NCBI GenBank assembly: GCA_902600855.1
Contig: CACKKY010000006.1
Span: forward strand, 1 to 34,116
DNA: 34,116 nt
Source of the DNA: an uncultured Pelagibacteraceae bacterium
GTDB taxonomy: Bacteria > Pseudomonadota > Alphaproteobacteria > Pelagibacterales > Pelagibacteraceae
Direction: 5' to 3'
In this document: in pieces, positions 16,087-25,205 of the stretch
How the letters are laid out: the number at the start of each line of letters is the position of its first letter
How positions within the stretch are numbered: the stretch's first letter is position 1
Position numbers and translations under genes: made by a program
Notes under the pieces: model-generated
Database searches by the model: none
What the model was told of the DNA's origin: nothing
The model's input: the letters and a program-made list of their open reading frames with translations, nothing else

Positions 16087-16143
16087 AAATTCAACAATGT
16101 AATTGGAATATAGGTATTTTTAATATATTTTCAACTTTATTGA

Positions 16144-17310
16144 TTATTTGAAAACTCCTGATTTATCAGTTTTTTCCCATGAAAATGAGCCATCAGACTC
16201 TGGTTCTCTTCCAAAATGACCGTATGCTGCTGTTTTTTGATATATTGCTTTATTTAAACCTAACATTTCTCTAATTCCTCTAGGGCTTAAATCAAAATTT
16301 TCCTGTATCAATTTTTCAACATGTCTGTTCTTTTCCTCATCATTAGCAAATAAGTCTACATAAATTGATAGAGGTTTAGAAACACCTATGGCATAAGCTA
16401 ATTGAATCAAACATTTATCTGCAATTCCTGAAGCTACGACATTTTTTGCAACATATCTTGAAGCATATGCTGCTGATCTATCAACTTTTGTTGGATCTTT
16501 TCCTGAAAATGCTCCACCACCATGCGGTGCTGCACCTCCATAAGTGTCAACAATAATTTTTCTTCCTGTTAAACCACTGTCTCCATCTGGGCCCCCTATA
16601 ACAAAATTTCCAGTAGGGTTTATATAAATTTCATTTTCATCTAAATTTCCTAATAAATTTTTTGGAATTGATTTCTCAATGTACGGCATACAAAGCTCTT
16701 TTACTTTTGCAAGATTAATATCTTTAGAATGTTGCGTGGAAATCACCACTGATTTTACTGCTGATGGCTTACCATCTTTATATTCAATAGTAATCTGACT
16801 TTTTGAATCTGGTTCTATTCCATTTAAATTTCCAGATTTTCTATCTTCTGCCATTAATCTCAAAATTTTATGAGAATAATGAATAGGTGCTGGCATTAAT
16901 ACATCTGTTTCATTACAAGCATATCCAAACATAATACCTTGATCGCCAGCTCCTTCATCTTTGTTCCCTGAAGAATCTACACCCATTGCAATATCCGCTG
17001 ATTGGGCATGTAAGTGACTTTCTATTTTAGTAGCTTCTTTCCAAGTAAAGCCATCTTGATCGTAACCTATATCTTTAATGCAATCTCTTACTTTATCAAT
17101 TAATTCATCTTTTTTGATGTTTGGACCTCTAACTTCACCAGCTAAAACAACTTTATTCGTTGTTGTAAGGGTTTCACATGCTACTCTTGAAAACGGATCT
17201 CCTGATAGATAGCTATCAACAACCATATCAGAAATCCTATCTGATACTTTATCTGGATGACCTTCTGAAACTGACTCGCTAGTAAAAAGATAATTTTTTA
17301 GGTTACTCAT
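16144..17310 (-). CDS. metK: S-adenosylmethionine synthetase
   Basis: Makes S-adenosylmethionine from methionine and ATP in the cytoplasm. The 388-residue product carries the three-domain MetK signature: [20 protein letters not shown] at the N-terminus, the ATP-binding [12 protein letters not shown], and the P-loop-like [19 protein letters not shown]. Length is standard. It lies 16 bases after lnt on the same strand and is followed by a strong intrinsic terminator, so it probably ends the tsaB-to-metK transcription unit. The leader is too short to hold a SAM riboswitch. The start [19 protein letters not shown] is the natural one. Confidence 0.97.
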   Translation of the reverse strand: MSNLKNYLFTSESVSEGHPDKVSDRISDMVVDSYLSGDPFSRVACETLTTTNKVVLAGEVRGPNIKKDELIDKVRDCIKDIGYDQDGFTWKEATKIESHLHAQSADIAMGVDSSGNKDEGAGDQGIMFGYACNETDVLMPAPIHYSHKILRLMAEDRKSGNLNGIEPDSKSQITIEYKDGKPSAVKSVVISTQHSKDINLAKVKELCMPYIEKSIPKNLLGNLDENEIYINPTGNFVIGGPDGDSGLTGRKIIVDTYGGAAPHGGGAFSGKDPTKVDRSAAYASRYVAKNVVASGIADKCLIQLAYAIGVSKPLSIYVDLFANDEEKNRHVEKLIQENFDLSPRGIREMLGLNKAIYQKTAAYGHFGREPESDGSFSWEKTDKSGVFK

Positions 17311-17326
17311 TTTTTTGCCTTTCTTA

Positions 17327-18907
17327 TTAATTCTTTAAATTCGATTTATTTCTTTTTATTGAAAAAATGAAATTAATTGAAAATAAAAGGAAAATATACA
17401 ATAAAATTAATAAACCAAAAATTTTATTTCCAAGTCTAGAAAAAACTGTTGGTTGTATTTTTCTTTCTACCCTAAAGTCAATGAAGCCAATATTGTTTAA
17501 ATCAAGGCTTTTTTCAATTTCACCAACTGGGTTAATTATAGCTGAAGTGCCATTATTAGCTGACCTGATAAGATATTTTCCACTTTCGATTGATCTAAAA
17601 ATACTATGAGCAAAGTGCTGTATTGGTCCAATAGATTTACCAAACCATCCGTCCTCTGAAATATTGACAATAATATTAAAATTATTTTCCTTAAAAATTT
17701 CGCCTGTGTAAATTATTTCATAGCAAATTAATGGTAAAATTTTTAAGTAAAATTTATTTTTTTTTATTTGAATAATATCACGTTTATTACCTTTTGAATA
17801 AGATTGATAATTATTTGTTATTGACTTTAGACCAATCATAGAAAAAAAATTTTCAAAAGGTAGGAACTCACCGAAAGGAACTAAATTAATTTTACTGTAA
17901 GAATCTATTAAATTTAATTCATGATCATAAACAGAAAAAGTATTAAAATATCTTTTAGTATCATCTTCAATAATCTGCTTATTAATACCAAGTGCTATTA
18001 AATGATTTTTATTAAATTTATTTTCAAACAACCATTTATATTCTATTAATTCTTTTTGAGAAATATTTGGTAAAATACCTTCAGGCCAAATAAAAATAGT
18101 TTTTTCATCAAAATTAGGATTACTAATCTCAATTAATTCTTCAATAATTGAAACTGGATTATTGCTTGAATAAAACCTATCTAAACTAATATTTGAACCA
18201 ATAACTCTTAGTTTATAATCATATATAATTTCATTTGTTTTATAAAATTTTTTTTTATAGTGATATCCGTACAGATAAGAAATAAATAAACATAATATAA
18301 CAATTATAAAAATACCTATTTCTTTATTTGATTCTTTTAATATTAAAAGTGCTGGACAACTAAATAATGAAATACAAAATAAGTTAAACCCATATGTTCC
18401 AATTATTGAAGTTATACTTATAATTTCTAATTGTTTCAAAAAACTATATGCAATTAAATTCCAAGGAAAACCAGTTAAAATTGATCCTCTGATAAATTCA
18501 AGAATTCCAAATAGTAATGAAAAAATTAAAAATGAATTTGCTATTTTTTTTACTTTTGAAATCATAAAAAAATAAGAGACCAATCCATAAAATATAGATA
18601 AAAACGCGGGTATTAAAAAAATTACTATTGGAATTAAAAATTTAAAATTCTCATCAAAAGTTAAAGAAATTGATATCCAATAAAGATTTGATACAAAATA
18701 ACCAAATCCAAAAAACCATCCATATAAAAAAGAAATTTTTCTTGCATCTTTTAAATTCAGTTTTTTATATAAAAAAATAAAAAATGTGGAAAAAGTAAAA
18801 AAATTAATAAAAAAATAATTATAAGGAGGCAAACTTAAAGACGTTACAGCGCCTAAAAAAACTAAAAATATGGTTTCAACTAATAATTTTTTACTCAAAT
18901 TAACCAA
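17327..18907 (-). CDS. lnt: Apolipoprotein N-acyltransferase
   Basis: Inner-membrane enzyme that adds the third acyl chain to lipoproteins, making them ready for Lol-mediated export to the outer membrane. The N-terminal ~210 residues are a bundle of hydrophobic helices, followed by a nitrilase-type periplasmic domain with the catalytic Glu in WPEG (near residue 270) and the nucleophile Cys in LICYE (near 393), plus [11 protein letters not shown] and [16 protein letters not shown] final transmembrane helix closes the 526-residue protein. The start is a TTG (18905-18907) overlapping the ybeY stop by eight bases; a second TTG at 18896-18898 is equally possible. In other Alphaproteobacteria a corC-like gene usually sits between ybeY and lnt; here it is missing. 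Confidence 0.94.
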   Translation of the reverse strand: MVNLSKKLLVETIFLVFLGAVTSLSLPPYNYFFINFFTFSTFFIFLYKKLNLKDARKISFLYGWFFGFGYFVSNLYWISISLTFDENFKFLIPIVIFLIPAFLSIFYGLVSYFFMISKVKKIANSFLIFSLLFGILEFIRGSILTGFPWNLIAYSFLKQLEIISITSIIGTYGFNLFCISLFSCPALLILKESNKEIGIFIIVILCLFISYLYGYHYKKKFYKTNEIIYDYKLRVIGSNISLDRFYSSNNPVSIIEELIEISNPNFDEKTIFIWPEGILPNISQKELIEYKWLFENKFNKNHLIALGINKQIIEDDTKRYFNTFSVYDHELNLIDSYSKINLVPFGEFLPFENFFSMIGLKSITNNYQSYSKGNKRDIIQIKKNKFYLKILPLICYEIIYTGEIFKENNFNIIVNISEDGWFGKSIGPIQHFAHSIFRSIESGKYLIRSANNGTSAIINPVGEIEKSLDLNNIGFIDFRVERKIQPTVFSRLGNKIFGLLILLYIFLLFSINFIFSIKRNKSNLKN

Positions 18908-19361
18908 TCTTTGAAATTACGTAATTATAAATATATTTTTCCTCTTTTAACATTTTTTTGTAATCATTATTTTTTATGTGATCAAATCCTACTAAATGAA
19001 GAAATCCATGAATAAATGTTTTGATTACTTTTTCTTTAAAAAAAATTAAATTTTTTGATTTAGGTTTATCCATAAAATTATAACTGATTATTATATCTCC
19101 AATATAAGCCTCATCTATAATCTTATTTTTTTTATTAAAAGGAAACGATAATACATCTGTAGATTTATTTTTTTTTCTAAAAACTTTATTAAGTCTCTTT
19201 ATATTTTTGTTATTTGAAAGTAATAAAGTTAAACTTATTCTTTTATTAATGAATCTATATTTTTTTGGAAATGCTTTACAAATTTTTTTAAAAAAAATCT
19301 TTTTATTTTTAAGCTTTTTAGACCAAGCCTTCTCATCAGAGAAGACATTTATACTAATCAT
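18900..19361 (-). CDS. ybeY: Endoribonuclease YbeY
   Basis: Single-strand-specific metal-dependent endoribonuclease involved in 16S rRNA 3'-end maturation and ribosome quality control. The zinc motif HGFLHLVGFDH (His118, His122, His128) is the family hallmark, and STDVLSFPF and YIGDIIIS are the preceding conserved blocks. The 153-residue length is typical. It overlaps the phoH stop by eight bases and the lnt start by about eight, so phoH-ybeY-lnt are probably translated as a coupled set; phoH-ybeY pairing is widespread. Confidence 0.95.
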   Translation of the reverse strand: MISINVFSDEKAWSKKLKNKKIFFKKICKAFPKKYRFINKRISLTLLLSNNKNIKRLNKVFRKKNKSTDVLSFPFNKKNKIIDEAYIGDIIISYNFMDKPKSKNLIFFKEKVIKTFIHGFLHLVGFDHIKNNDYKKMLKEEKYIYNYVISKIG

Positions 19362-20349
19362 TTTTAGAATAAGCTTTTACAATTTTTGAGACTAAAGGAT
19401 GTCTAACAACATCAGAGTGATCAAAATCAACAACAGCAATCTCGTTTAGGTGACCTAATAATTTTTTTGACCTGTCTAATCCAGAAGAATTTTTGTTAGC
19501 CAAATCTATCTGGGATGGATCACCATTAACTATTATTTTTGAATTTTCTCCAATACGAGTTAAAAACATTTTGATCTGAGTATCCGTTGCATTTTGTGCT
19601 TCATCTAAAATAGCGAAAGAATTCTTTAAAGTTCTTCCTCTCATAAAAGCCAATGGTGCAATCTCAATGTCTCCAATTTCAATCATTCTTTGAATTTTTT
19701 CAAAATCAAATAAATCATATAAAGAATCGTATAAAGGTCTCAAATAAGGATCAACTTTTTCCCTCATATCTCCTGGCAAAAAACCTAATCTTTCACCTGC
19801 CTCAACTGCTGGTCTTGATAAAATTATTCTTTCAATTTTTTTTTCTAACAGCATGGTAAGACCAACTGCTACTGCCAAAAAAGTCTTACCTGTTCCTGCT
19901 GGACCGGCTGAAATTATTATTTCACTCTGTCTTAAAGCTCTAACATAATTTTTTTGCTTTTCGGATCTTGGTATTATAGATTTTTTTGGAGTTTTGATTA
20001 TATCAGTCACATTGTTATTTTTTACTTTTTCATTAATCATAAATTTGTCTACAGATGAAACTATATCTTTATTTTCTATACCACCATTGGTTATATACTG
20101 ATTAACTAAAAATTGTATTGCATTTTTTATTATTTCATTTTTTTTTGGATCAGATTTAATTACTATGGAGTTACCTCTTGAATATAAACTTGTTTCTGAA
20201 ATTTTTTCAAGTTGTTTGAGATTTTTATTAAACTCCCCAACAACACCCATTAATAAATCATTGTCATGAAAAATGACACTTAATGAATTATTTTCTGAAT
20301 ATACAAACTTTAATGATCGATCGATATTTTTTTTAATTAAACTGCTCAA
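19354..20349 (-). CDS. PhoH-family ATPase (YbeZ)
   Basis: P-loop ATPase of the PhoH/YbeZ family, which partners with YbeY in RNA metabolism. The 331-residue product has an N-terminal region of about 120 residues, then the ATPase domain with Walker A GPAGTGKT (149-156), the RPAVEAGERLGFLPGD segment, and Walker B AILDEAQN (near 245), followed by KMFLTRIGENSKIIVNGD. It lies three bases after miaB and overlaps ybeY, the standard miaB-phoH-ybeY arrangement. The precise biochemical role is not established for this family. Confidence 0.94.
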   Translation of the reverse strand: MSSLIKKNIDRSLKFVYSENNSLSVIFHDNDLLMGVVGEFNKNLKQLEKISETSLYSRGNSIVIKSDPKKNEIIKNAIQFLVNQYITNGGIENKDIVSSVDKFMINEKVKNNNVTDIIKTPKKSIIPRSEKQKNYVRALRQSEIIISAGPAGTGKTFLAVAVGLTMLLEKKIERIILSRPAVEAGERLGFLPGDMREKVDPYLRPLYDSLYDLFDFEKIQRMIEIGDIEIAPLAFMRGRTLKNSFAILDEAQNATDTQIKMFLTRIGENSKIIVNGDPSQIDLANKNSSGLDRSKKLLGHLNEIAVVDFDHSDVVRHPLVSKIVKAYSKND

Positions 20350-20352
20350 TTA

Positions 20353-21681
20353 TTAGGCTACCTTTTGATTGTAATTTAAGACTAATTCTCCAAACAAAGT
20401 ACTTCTATTACTTTTTAAAATTTTTATAGGTAAAACTTTTCCAATATCTGATTTTTTACCACTAAAGATTACAGATGTCATATACTCTGATCTACCAAAT
20501 ATCTTAGTGCCATCTTCTGTTAAGTTTTCAGCTAAAACGTTAATAGTTTTATTATTTAATGATTGATTCATGTTTTTTTGATTTTCATACAATTGGTATT
20601 GAATTTGCTCTAATCTTTTTGAAGAAATTTTCTTTTCTATCAAATCTAAATTTGCAGCAACAGTTCCGGGTCTTGGATTAAAAACATATGAATATGAATT
20701 AATAAATTTGATTTCTTTAATAAGATTAAGAGTATGATTAAAATCTATTTCTTCCTCACCAGGGTAACCTATTATGAAATCACTTGAAAATTCAATATTT
20801 GCGTTAATATTTTTAAATTTATTAAATATTTTCATGTAATAATCTATGGTGTGTTTTCGATTCATAAGATTTAAAACTTTATCAGATCCACTTTGTACTG
20901 GTAAATGAACCAATGGCATAAGTTTTTTTGAATTTTTATAAACATCTATCAAATCTTCAGTCATATCTTTTGGATGAGACGTGGTGTATCTAATTCTTTT
21001 TATTTCTGGAATTTTTTCAATTTCTAAAATTAAGTTTGACAATTTTTTATTTTCATTGTTGTAAGCATTTACATTTTGTCCCAACAAAGTTATTTCTCTT
21101 GCACCATTTGCTGCTAATGATTTAGCTTCGTCTAATATTTGTTTAAAAGGTCTTGAATATTCTGGTCCTCTTGTATAGGGCACAACACAAAAATGGCAAA
21201 ACTTATCACAACCCTCTTGAATAGTTAGAAAAGAGGAAATTTTTCCAGATTTATTTTTTATTTCACCAAAATATTCAAACTTTGTAATAGCATCAAATTC
21301 TGTTTCTTCTTCTTTTCTTTTTTTTTCATTGTATTTTATAATCATATCATTTATTTTATGATAAGATTGAGGTCCAATAACTAGGTCTATATAAGGTTCT
21401 CTCTTAAGCATTTCTTCATTTTCTGCTTGGGCAACACATCCAGCAATAATAACTAAGGGTTTTTGTTTAAATCTAAAAGATTTTTTTACCCTCCCTATAT
21501 CATGATAAACTTTTTCTTTAGCTTTATCTCTTATGTGGCATGTATTTAATACATAACAATCAGCATCCTCATGACTTTCAGTTTTTTTGTAACCAATTTG
21601 TTTTACTGCGTCGTAAATTCTATTCGAATCATACTCATTCATTTGACATCCAAATGTTTTGATAAAAATTTTTTGATTCAT
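20353..21681 (-). CDS. miaB: tRNA-2-methylthio-N6-isopentenyladenosine synthase MiaB
   Basis: Radical-SAM methylthiotransferase that converts i6A37 to ms2i6A37 in tRNAs reading UNN codons. The N-terminal UPF0004 domain has three cluster-binding cysteines (Cys12 in FGCQMNEYDS, Cys48 in NTCHIRD, Cys82 in AGCVAQAE). The radical-SAM CxxxCxxC is Cys158, Cys162 and Cys165 in EGCDKFCHFCVVPYTRG. A TRAM domain ends the 442-residue protein. MiaB acts after MiaA, which is not in this window. It begins one base after the fur stop, and phoH follows after three bases. Confidence 0.95.
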   Translation of the reverse strand: MNQKIFIKTFGCQMNEYDSNRIYDAVKQIGYKKTESHEDADCYVLNTCHIRDKAKEKVYHDIGRVKKSFRFKQKPLVIIAGCVAQAENEEMLKREPYIDLVIGPQSYHKINDMIIKYNEKKRKEEETEFDAITKFEYFGEIKNKSGKISSFLTIQEGCDKFCHFCVVPYTRGPEYSRPFKQILDEAKSLAANGAREITLLGQNVNAYNNENKKLSNLILEIEKIPEIKRIRYTTSHPKDMTEDLIDVYKNSKKLMPLVHLPVQSGSDKVLNLMNRKHTIDYYMKIFNKFKNINANIEFSSDFIIGYPGEEEIDFNHTLNLIKEIKFINSYSYVFNPRPGTVAANLDLIEKKISSKRLEQIQYQLYENQKNMNQSLNNKTINVLAENLTEDGTKIFGRSEYMTSVIFSGKKSDIGKVLPIKILKSNRSTLFGELVLNYNQKVA

Positions 21682-21682
21682 G

Positions 21683-22108
21683 TTATTGAGATTTTTTCTT
21701 TATCCCGTACAATTCTAGTTTATGGTCTACCAGAGTGTATCCATATTTTTCAGCAATTTTTTTTTGTAGTTGATTAATTTCTTCATCAACAAATTCTATT
21801 ATTTCACCCGTTTTTATGTCAATTAAATGATTATGGTCATCGTTGAGCTCATACCTAGCTTTACCTCCTTTAAAATCATGCTTTGCCAATATTCCTGCTT
21901 CCTCAAAAAGCTTCACAGTTCTATAGACTGTAGCAATACTAATTTTTGGATCTTTTTTAGAGACTCTACTATATAATTCATCTACATCTGGATGATCTGA
22001 TTCCCCATATGCCTCTTTAGACTCCAAAATCACTCTTGCAATAGTTCTTCTTTGATCGGTTAATTTAAGTCCAGTTTTTTGAAATTTTTGTTCTATTTTG
22101 TCTGACAT
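21683..22108 (-). CDS. fur: Fur/Mur-type metal-dependent repressor
   Basis: Winged-helix regulator of the Fur family. The 141-residue product has LKLTDQRRTIARVILES, the recognition helix SIATVYRTVKLFEEAG, and the dimerisation domain with HNHLIDIKTGEIIEF. The metal-site His and Glu residues (HPDVDELY; DDHNHL; VDHKLELYG) are present, but the protein has no cysteine at all, so it lacks the structural zinc C-x2-C pair of many Fur proteins. In Alphaproteobacteria the orthologue in this position (beside miaB and tsaB) often acts as Mur, responding to manganese, while Irr takes over iron control; that assignment here is inference. It is the second Fur-superfamily gene in the window. Confidence 0.88.
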   Translation of the reverse strand: MSDKIEQKFQKTGLKLTDQRRTIARVILESKEAYGESDHPDVDELYSRVSKKDPKISIATVYRTVKLFEEAGILAKHDFKGGKARYELNDDHNHLIDIKTGEIIEFVDEEINQLQKKIAEKYGYTLVDHKLELYGIKKKSQ

Positions 22109-22116
22109 ATCTAATT

Positions 22117-22503
22117 TTAAACCATATAATTAGGATTAATCAAATTTTTTTCAATTTTAAATTTATCACACAAACGTGGGATATTTTGGTATTTAAGGTC
22201 AATTTCTCCATTAAAATCGTCAAAACTAAAGCAAAAATAATCGATTTTATTTGTCAGATAAAAAGCCTTTACAACAGATAATGAGTTTCTAATTCCAGCA
22301 AAGCTACCAGGGCCTTTATTGACATAGATTTTTTTTATATTTTTTACTACTAAATTATTAGACTTCAAAAAATCATTTATTAATATAATTAACTTTTCAT
22401 AATTAATTTTACTATTATCATGGGTAATACTATATGTTTTATTATTAATAATGAGCATCAAGAATATTACTTCATCAGTAGCATCAATTATAAGTTTAAT
22501 CAT
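22117..22503 (-). CDS. tsaB: Short TsaB-like protein (t6A synthesis)
   Basis: TsaB is the scaffolding partner of TsaD in making threonylcarbamoyl-adenosine at tRNA position 37. The product opens MIKLIIDATDEVIFLML, like the ASKHA-fold TsaB start, and carries the hallmark NKGPGSFAGIRNSLSVVKAF (GPGSF-G-R). At 128 residues it is much shorter than the usual 200-230: the second lobe is nearly all gone, though the end LINPNYMV resembles the normal P-x-Y terminus. The start at 22503 is chosen; the frame continues 16 codons upstream but without TsaB similarity. Its first 53 bases overlap, on the opposite strand, the start of the deacetylase gene. fur follows after eight bases; rimI, often between them, is missing. 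Confidence 0.75.
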   Translation of the reverse strand: MIKLIIDATDEVIFLMLIINNKTYSITHDNSKINYEKLIILINDFLKSNNLVVKNIKKIYVNKGPGSFAGIRNSLSVVKAFYLTNKIDYFCFSFDDFNGEIDLKYQNIPRLCDKFKIEKNLINPNYMV

Positions 22504-23509
22504 TTTTTTTTCACTTCTTCCAAATTCTAAATCAGATGAAAAAAAAATCAAACATTATTCTAATGATGAAGGTATTTTGTCTATAATGTATCATCGTTTT
22601 AACGAAAATAAATATCCTTCAACAAATATTAAAATGGAAATTTTTAAAGAGCATATTAATCTGATTAAACAAAGTAATTATAAATTTTATAACCCATTAA
22701 ATTTTAAAAAAGAATTTCTAATTCCAAGAAACAAAAAAGTAATATTACTTACAATAGATGATGCCTTTCAATCTTTTTATTTGGAGGCTTGGCCATTTTT
22801 AAAAAAAAATAAAATACCTTTTATTCTATTTGTATCTACTGAACCAGTTGGAAAAAAAGGATATATGACGTGGAATCAAATAAAAGAAATTGAAAAAGAA
22901 CCTTTTGTTTTTATTGGTCATCATTCACATTCTCATGGATATTTAATAGATAAAACTGAAAATGAATTTATTAATGATATTAAGATTGCCGATAAAGAAT
23001 TTTTAAATAACCTTGGATATATCCCAAATTTTTTTTCTTATCCATTTGGTGAATATTCTGAATTCATGAGAAAATTTATATCTAAAAATTTTGATTTTGC
23101 CTTTGGTCAACATTCTGGTGTTATTGATCTTAATAAAGATAAGTATGAATTACCTAGATTTCCTATTAATGAAAATTATGGAGAAATAAAGAGATTTAAT
23201 TCTATATTAAAATCATATCCGCTCGAATTTAAAAATTTATTTCCATCAGAAAAACAAATAAATAAAGAAAATAATCCTCCACCATTTAAAGTTGAGTTTT
23301 TTAATGAACAAGAAAATTTAAAAGACTTAAATTGTTATTCAAATGAATTGGGTGAATGGGAAAAATCTGAGATAAAAATTACAGATAATATCCTCACTAT
23401 CAATTTTAGAGGTGCATTTGTTCCCAGGAGAGGAAGAATTAATTGTTCATTGAGGGATAATGGAAAATGGAGATGGTTTGGTTCACAATTTATAATTAAA
23501 GAAAATTAA
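22451..23509 (+). CDS. Secreted polysaccharide deacetylase (NodB homology)
   Basis: Metal-dependent carbohydrate esterase of family CE4 type, acting on N-acetylated sugars outside the cytoplasm. A signal peptide (hydrophobic VASIISLIIFFSLL, about residues 10-23) precedes the NodB domain, with the catalytic/metal motif TIDDAF (101-106) and the metal-binding HSHSH (His158 and His162), then SYPFGEYSE. A C-terminal extension of about 120 residues ends FRGAFVPRRGRINCSLRD...WFGSQF, which I do not recognise. The ATG at 22451 is supported by the signal peptide, although it lies inside the divergent tsaB gene. It converges on and overlaps by four bases a Bax-like glucosaminidase, suggesting a cell-envelope pair. 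Confidence 0.85.
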   Translation: MSIKNITSSVASIISLIIFFSLLPNSKSDEKKIKHYSNDEGILSIMYHRFNENKYPSTNIKMEIFKEHINLIKQSNYKFYNPLNFKKEFLIPRNKKVILLTIDDAFQSFYLEAWPFLKKNKIPFILFVSTEPVGKKGYMTWNQIKEIEKEPFVFIGHHSHSHGYLIDKTENEFINDIKIADKEFLNNLGYIPNFFSYPFGEYSEFMRKFISKNFDFAFGQHSGVIDLNKDKYELPRFPINENYGEIKRFNSILKSYPLEFKNLFPSEKQINKENNPPPFKVEFFNEQENLKDLNCYSNELGEWEKSEIKITDNILTINFRGAFVPRRGRINCSLRDNGKWRWFGSQFIIKEN

Positions 23510-24603
23510 ATAAGACTTTCCAAATCTATGCTGGATGGTAATAATTTTGCATCATCAAAGTCTTTTAATCTATTTTGAGTGATAATTTTTTTTAAAACTG
23601 TTACATATTGAGTGCCTGTCTCTGCATATTTATCTAAATGTTCTGAAAGAGTAATACCATCTAAAGGTTTTCCTAAATCTCTTAATTCTGCTCTCGCTTC
23701 TCTAAAATCCTTATAAGTAGAATGGGTGTTTAGATTTCTTTTGTAGGCTCTTACAGAAGCTTGCAAAACATTAAATTTCATCACTTTATGTCCTTTATCA
23801 ACATCAGCATCTTTTGGTTTTAATCCCTCACCAGACCAAGTCCATTGACCAAATAAAGCATTCCCTTCTTGAGCAAATCTAGAGGTTCCCCAACCAGTTT
23901 CTTTTGCCGCTTGAGCTATTGCCAAAGAGACTGGAATCTCATCCATCCTAATCTTGAGTTCAGATAAATCTTTTGTTTTAATTCCATATTGTTTATATTT
24001 TTTTTCTAACCATTTTTTTTCAAGTTCTGAATTATTGCTTTTATTAATAATGTTAAAAAGAGTTTTTCTATCAAGTCTAATATTATTATTTTCTTTTAAA
24101 ATTAAAGGTAAAACAATTTGTATAAATAATTCTTTTCTTTTTTTTGTGTCTTCAATCATTTTAATTTCATTTGGTAATAACGTTAGAGCCACAGGTTTAA
24201 CTAATTTTTTTTCTCTAACATCATTTAAATTATAACCCGTGTCTTGAAAAAGCTGCTTAATAGTAGCTGCGCTCAATCTAACAGTATCTGTTTCTAAATC
24301 ATTTAAACTAAAAATATCTAATAACAGCTCTTTTTCATTTAATAATTCATTTTCATTTTCAAGATTATTTTTCTTATTTAAGGTATAGGCTAAAATTTTT
24401 TTAGAATTATTAGAAAATTCTTTAGTCTTCAAAATATTTTTTTCTGTAAAATTCATTAATAGTGGTGCTACATAAAAAAAACTAATCACTAAAAGACTAC
24501 TCAAAAAAATTCTAGAAATTGAGTGAATTTTAGATTGAAATAATATTTTTTGATTAATTCTATATTTTCTATTACTAACTTTTTTTACTAATTTAGTTTT
24601 CAT
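23506..24603 (-). CDS. Bax-like membrane-anchored glucosaminidase-domain protein
   Basis: Putative peptidoglycan hydrolase of the Bax / endo-beta-N-acetylglucosaminidase family. A basic N-terminus is followed by one transmembrane segment (about residues 31-50: FLSSLLVISFFYVAPLLM), a linker of some 160 residues rich in Asn, Lys and Leu, then the catalytic domain from about residue 225. That domain contains LAIAQAAKETGWGTSRF with the likely catalytic Glu, NALFGQWTW, and YAETGTQYV, all typical of Bax proteins. Length is 365. It ends in a four-base overlap with the deacetylase on the other strand and lies just downstream of the NifU-like gene on the minus strand (four-base gap). Confidence 0.85.
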   Translation of the reverse strand: MKTKLVKKVSNRKYRINQKILFQSKIHSISRIFLSSLLVISFFYVAPLLMNFTEKNILKTKEFSNNSKKILAYTLNKKNNLENENELLNEKELLLDIFSLNDLETDTVRLSAATIKQLFQDTGYNLNDVREKKLVKPVALTLLPNEIKMIEDTKKRKELFIQIVLPLILKENNNIRLDRKTLFNIINKSNNSELEKKWLEKKYKQYGIKTKDLSELKIRMDEIPVSLAIAQAAKETGWGTSRFAQEGNALFGQWTWSGEGLKPKDADVDKGHKVMKFNVLQASVRAYKRNLNTHSTYKDFREARAELRDLGKPLDGITLSEHLDKYAETGTQYVTVLKKIITQNRLKDFDDAKLLPSSIDLESLI

Positions 24604-24607
24604 CGAA

Positions 24608-25153
24608 TTAAACTGCTTGCACTTCTTTTACTTCGGGTAAATAATGACATAAAAGGTTTTGAACTCCTTGCTTTAATGTCATTGTTGAACTAGGACATCC
24701 TGAACAACTACCTTGCAACTGAACTTTTACTACACCATTTTTAAACTCTTTAAATTTTATGTCCCCACCATCTCTTGCAACAGCTGGTCTAATTTTTTGA
24801 TCTAAAATCTTGATAATTTTTTGATCTATTTCACTTAAATTATTAATATCTTTGTTTTGCTCTTTACTTTCATCAATAATAAATTCTTTACCGTCAGCAT
24901 AAAAATCATTTATTAAAGAAATTACTATATGTTTTATTTCCTCCCATTTAATTTGATCATTTTTATTTACTGATAAAAAATCTTTTCCTAAAAAAATACC
25001 AACTACACCATTTACAGATAATATGTTTCTTACTAACTCATTATCAACATCATCTTTATTAGTAATTTCATAATGACCACTATTAGAGACATTTTTTCCT
25101 GGAAGAAATTTTAATGAATTAGGATTTGGAGTTACTTCAGTTTGAACAAACAT
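24608..25153 (-). CDS. NifU-family Fe-S cluster carrier (Nfu type)
   Basis: Carrier that delivers iron-sulfur clusters to target enzymes. The 181-residue protein has the eukaryote/alphaproteobacterial two-domain layout: an N-terminal Nfu_N domain (MFVQTEVTPNPNSLKFLPG through GIFLGKDFLSV, about 1-90) and a C-terminal NifU domain with DQKIRPAVARDGGDIKF and the cluster-binding C-x2-C in GSCSGCPSSTMTLK. It lacks the HesB-like domain of E. coli NfuA. MiaB and other 4Fe-4S enzymes are plausible clients. It follows trpS on the same strand after a 52-base AT-rich gap. Confidence 0.93.
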   Translation of the reverse strand: MFVQTEVTPNPNSLKFLPGKNVSNSGHYEITNKDDVDNELVRNILSVNGVVGIFLGKDFLSVNKNDQIKWEEIKHIVISLINDFYADGKEFIIDESKEQNKDINNLSEIDQKIIKILDQKIRPAVARDGGDIKFKEFKNGVVKVQLQGSCSGCPSSTMTLKQGVQNLLCHYLPEVKEVQAV

Positions 25154-25205
25154 AATTTAAATATAGTTATTATTTTAAAAATTAAAACTTGATATTAATT
25201 TTTTT

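Noticed and set aside
16082-17326. SAM riboswitch associated with metK
   Set aside because: The gap before metK is only 16 bases and lies after lnt, too short for any known SAM riboswitch; the structure after metK is a plain terminator.
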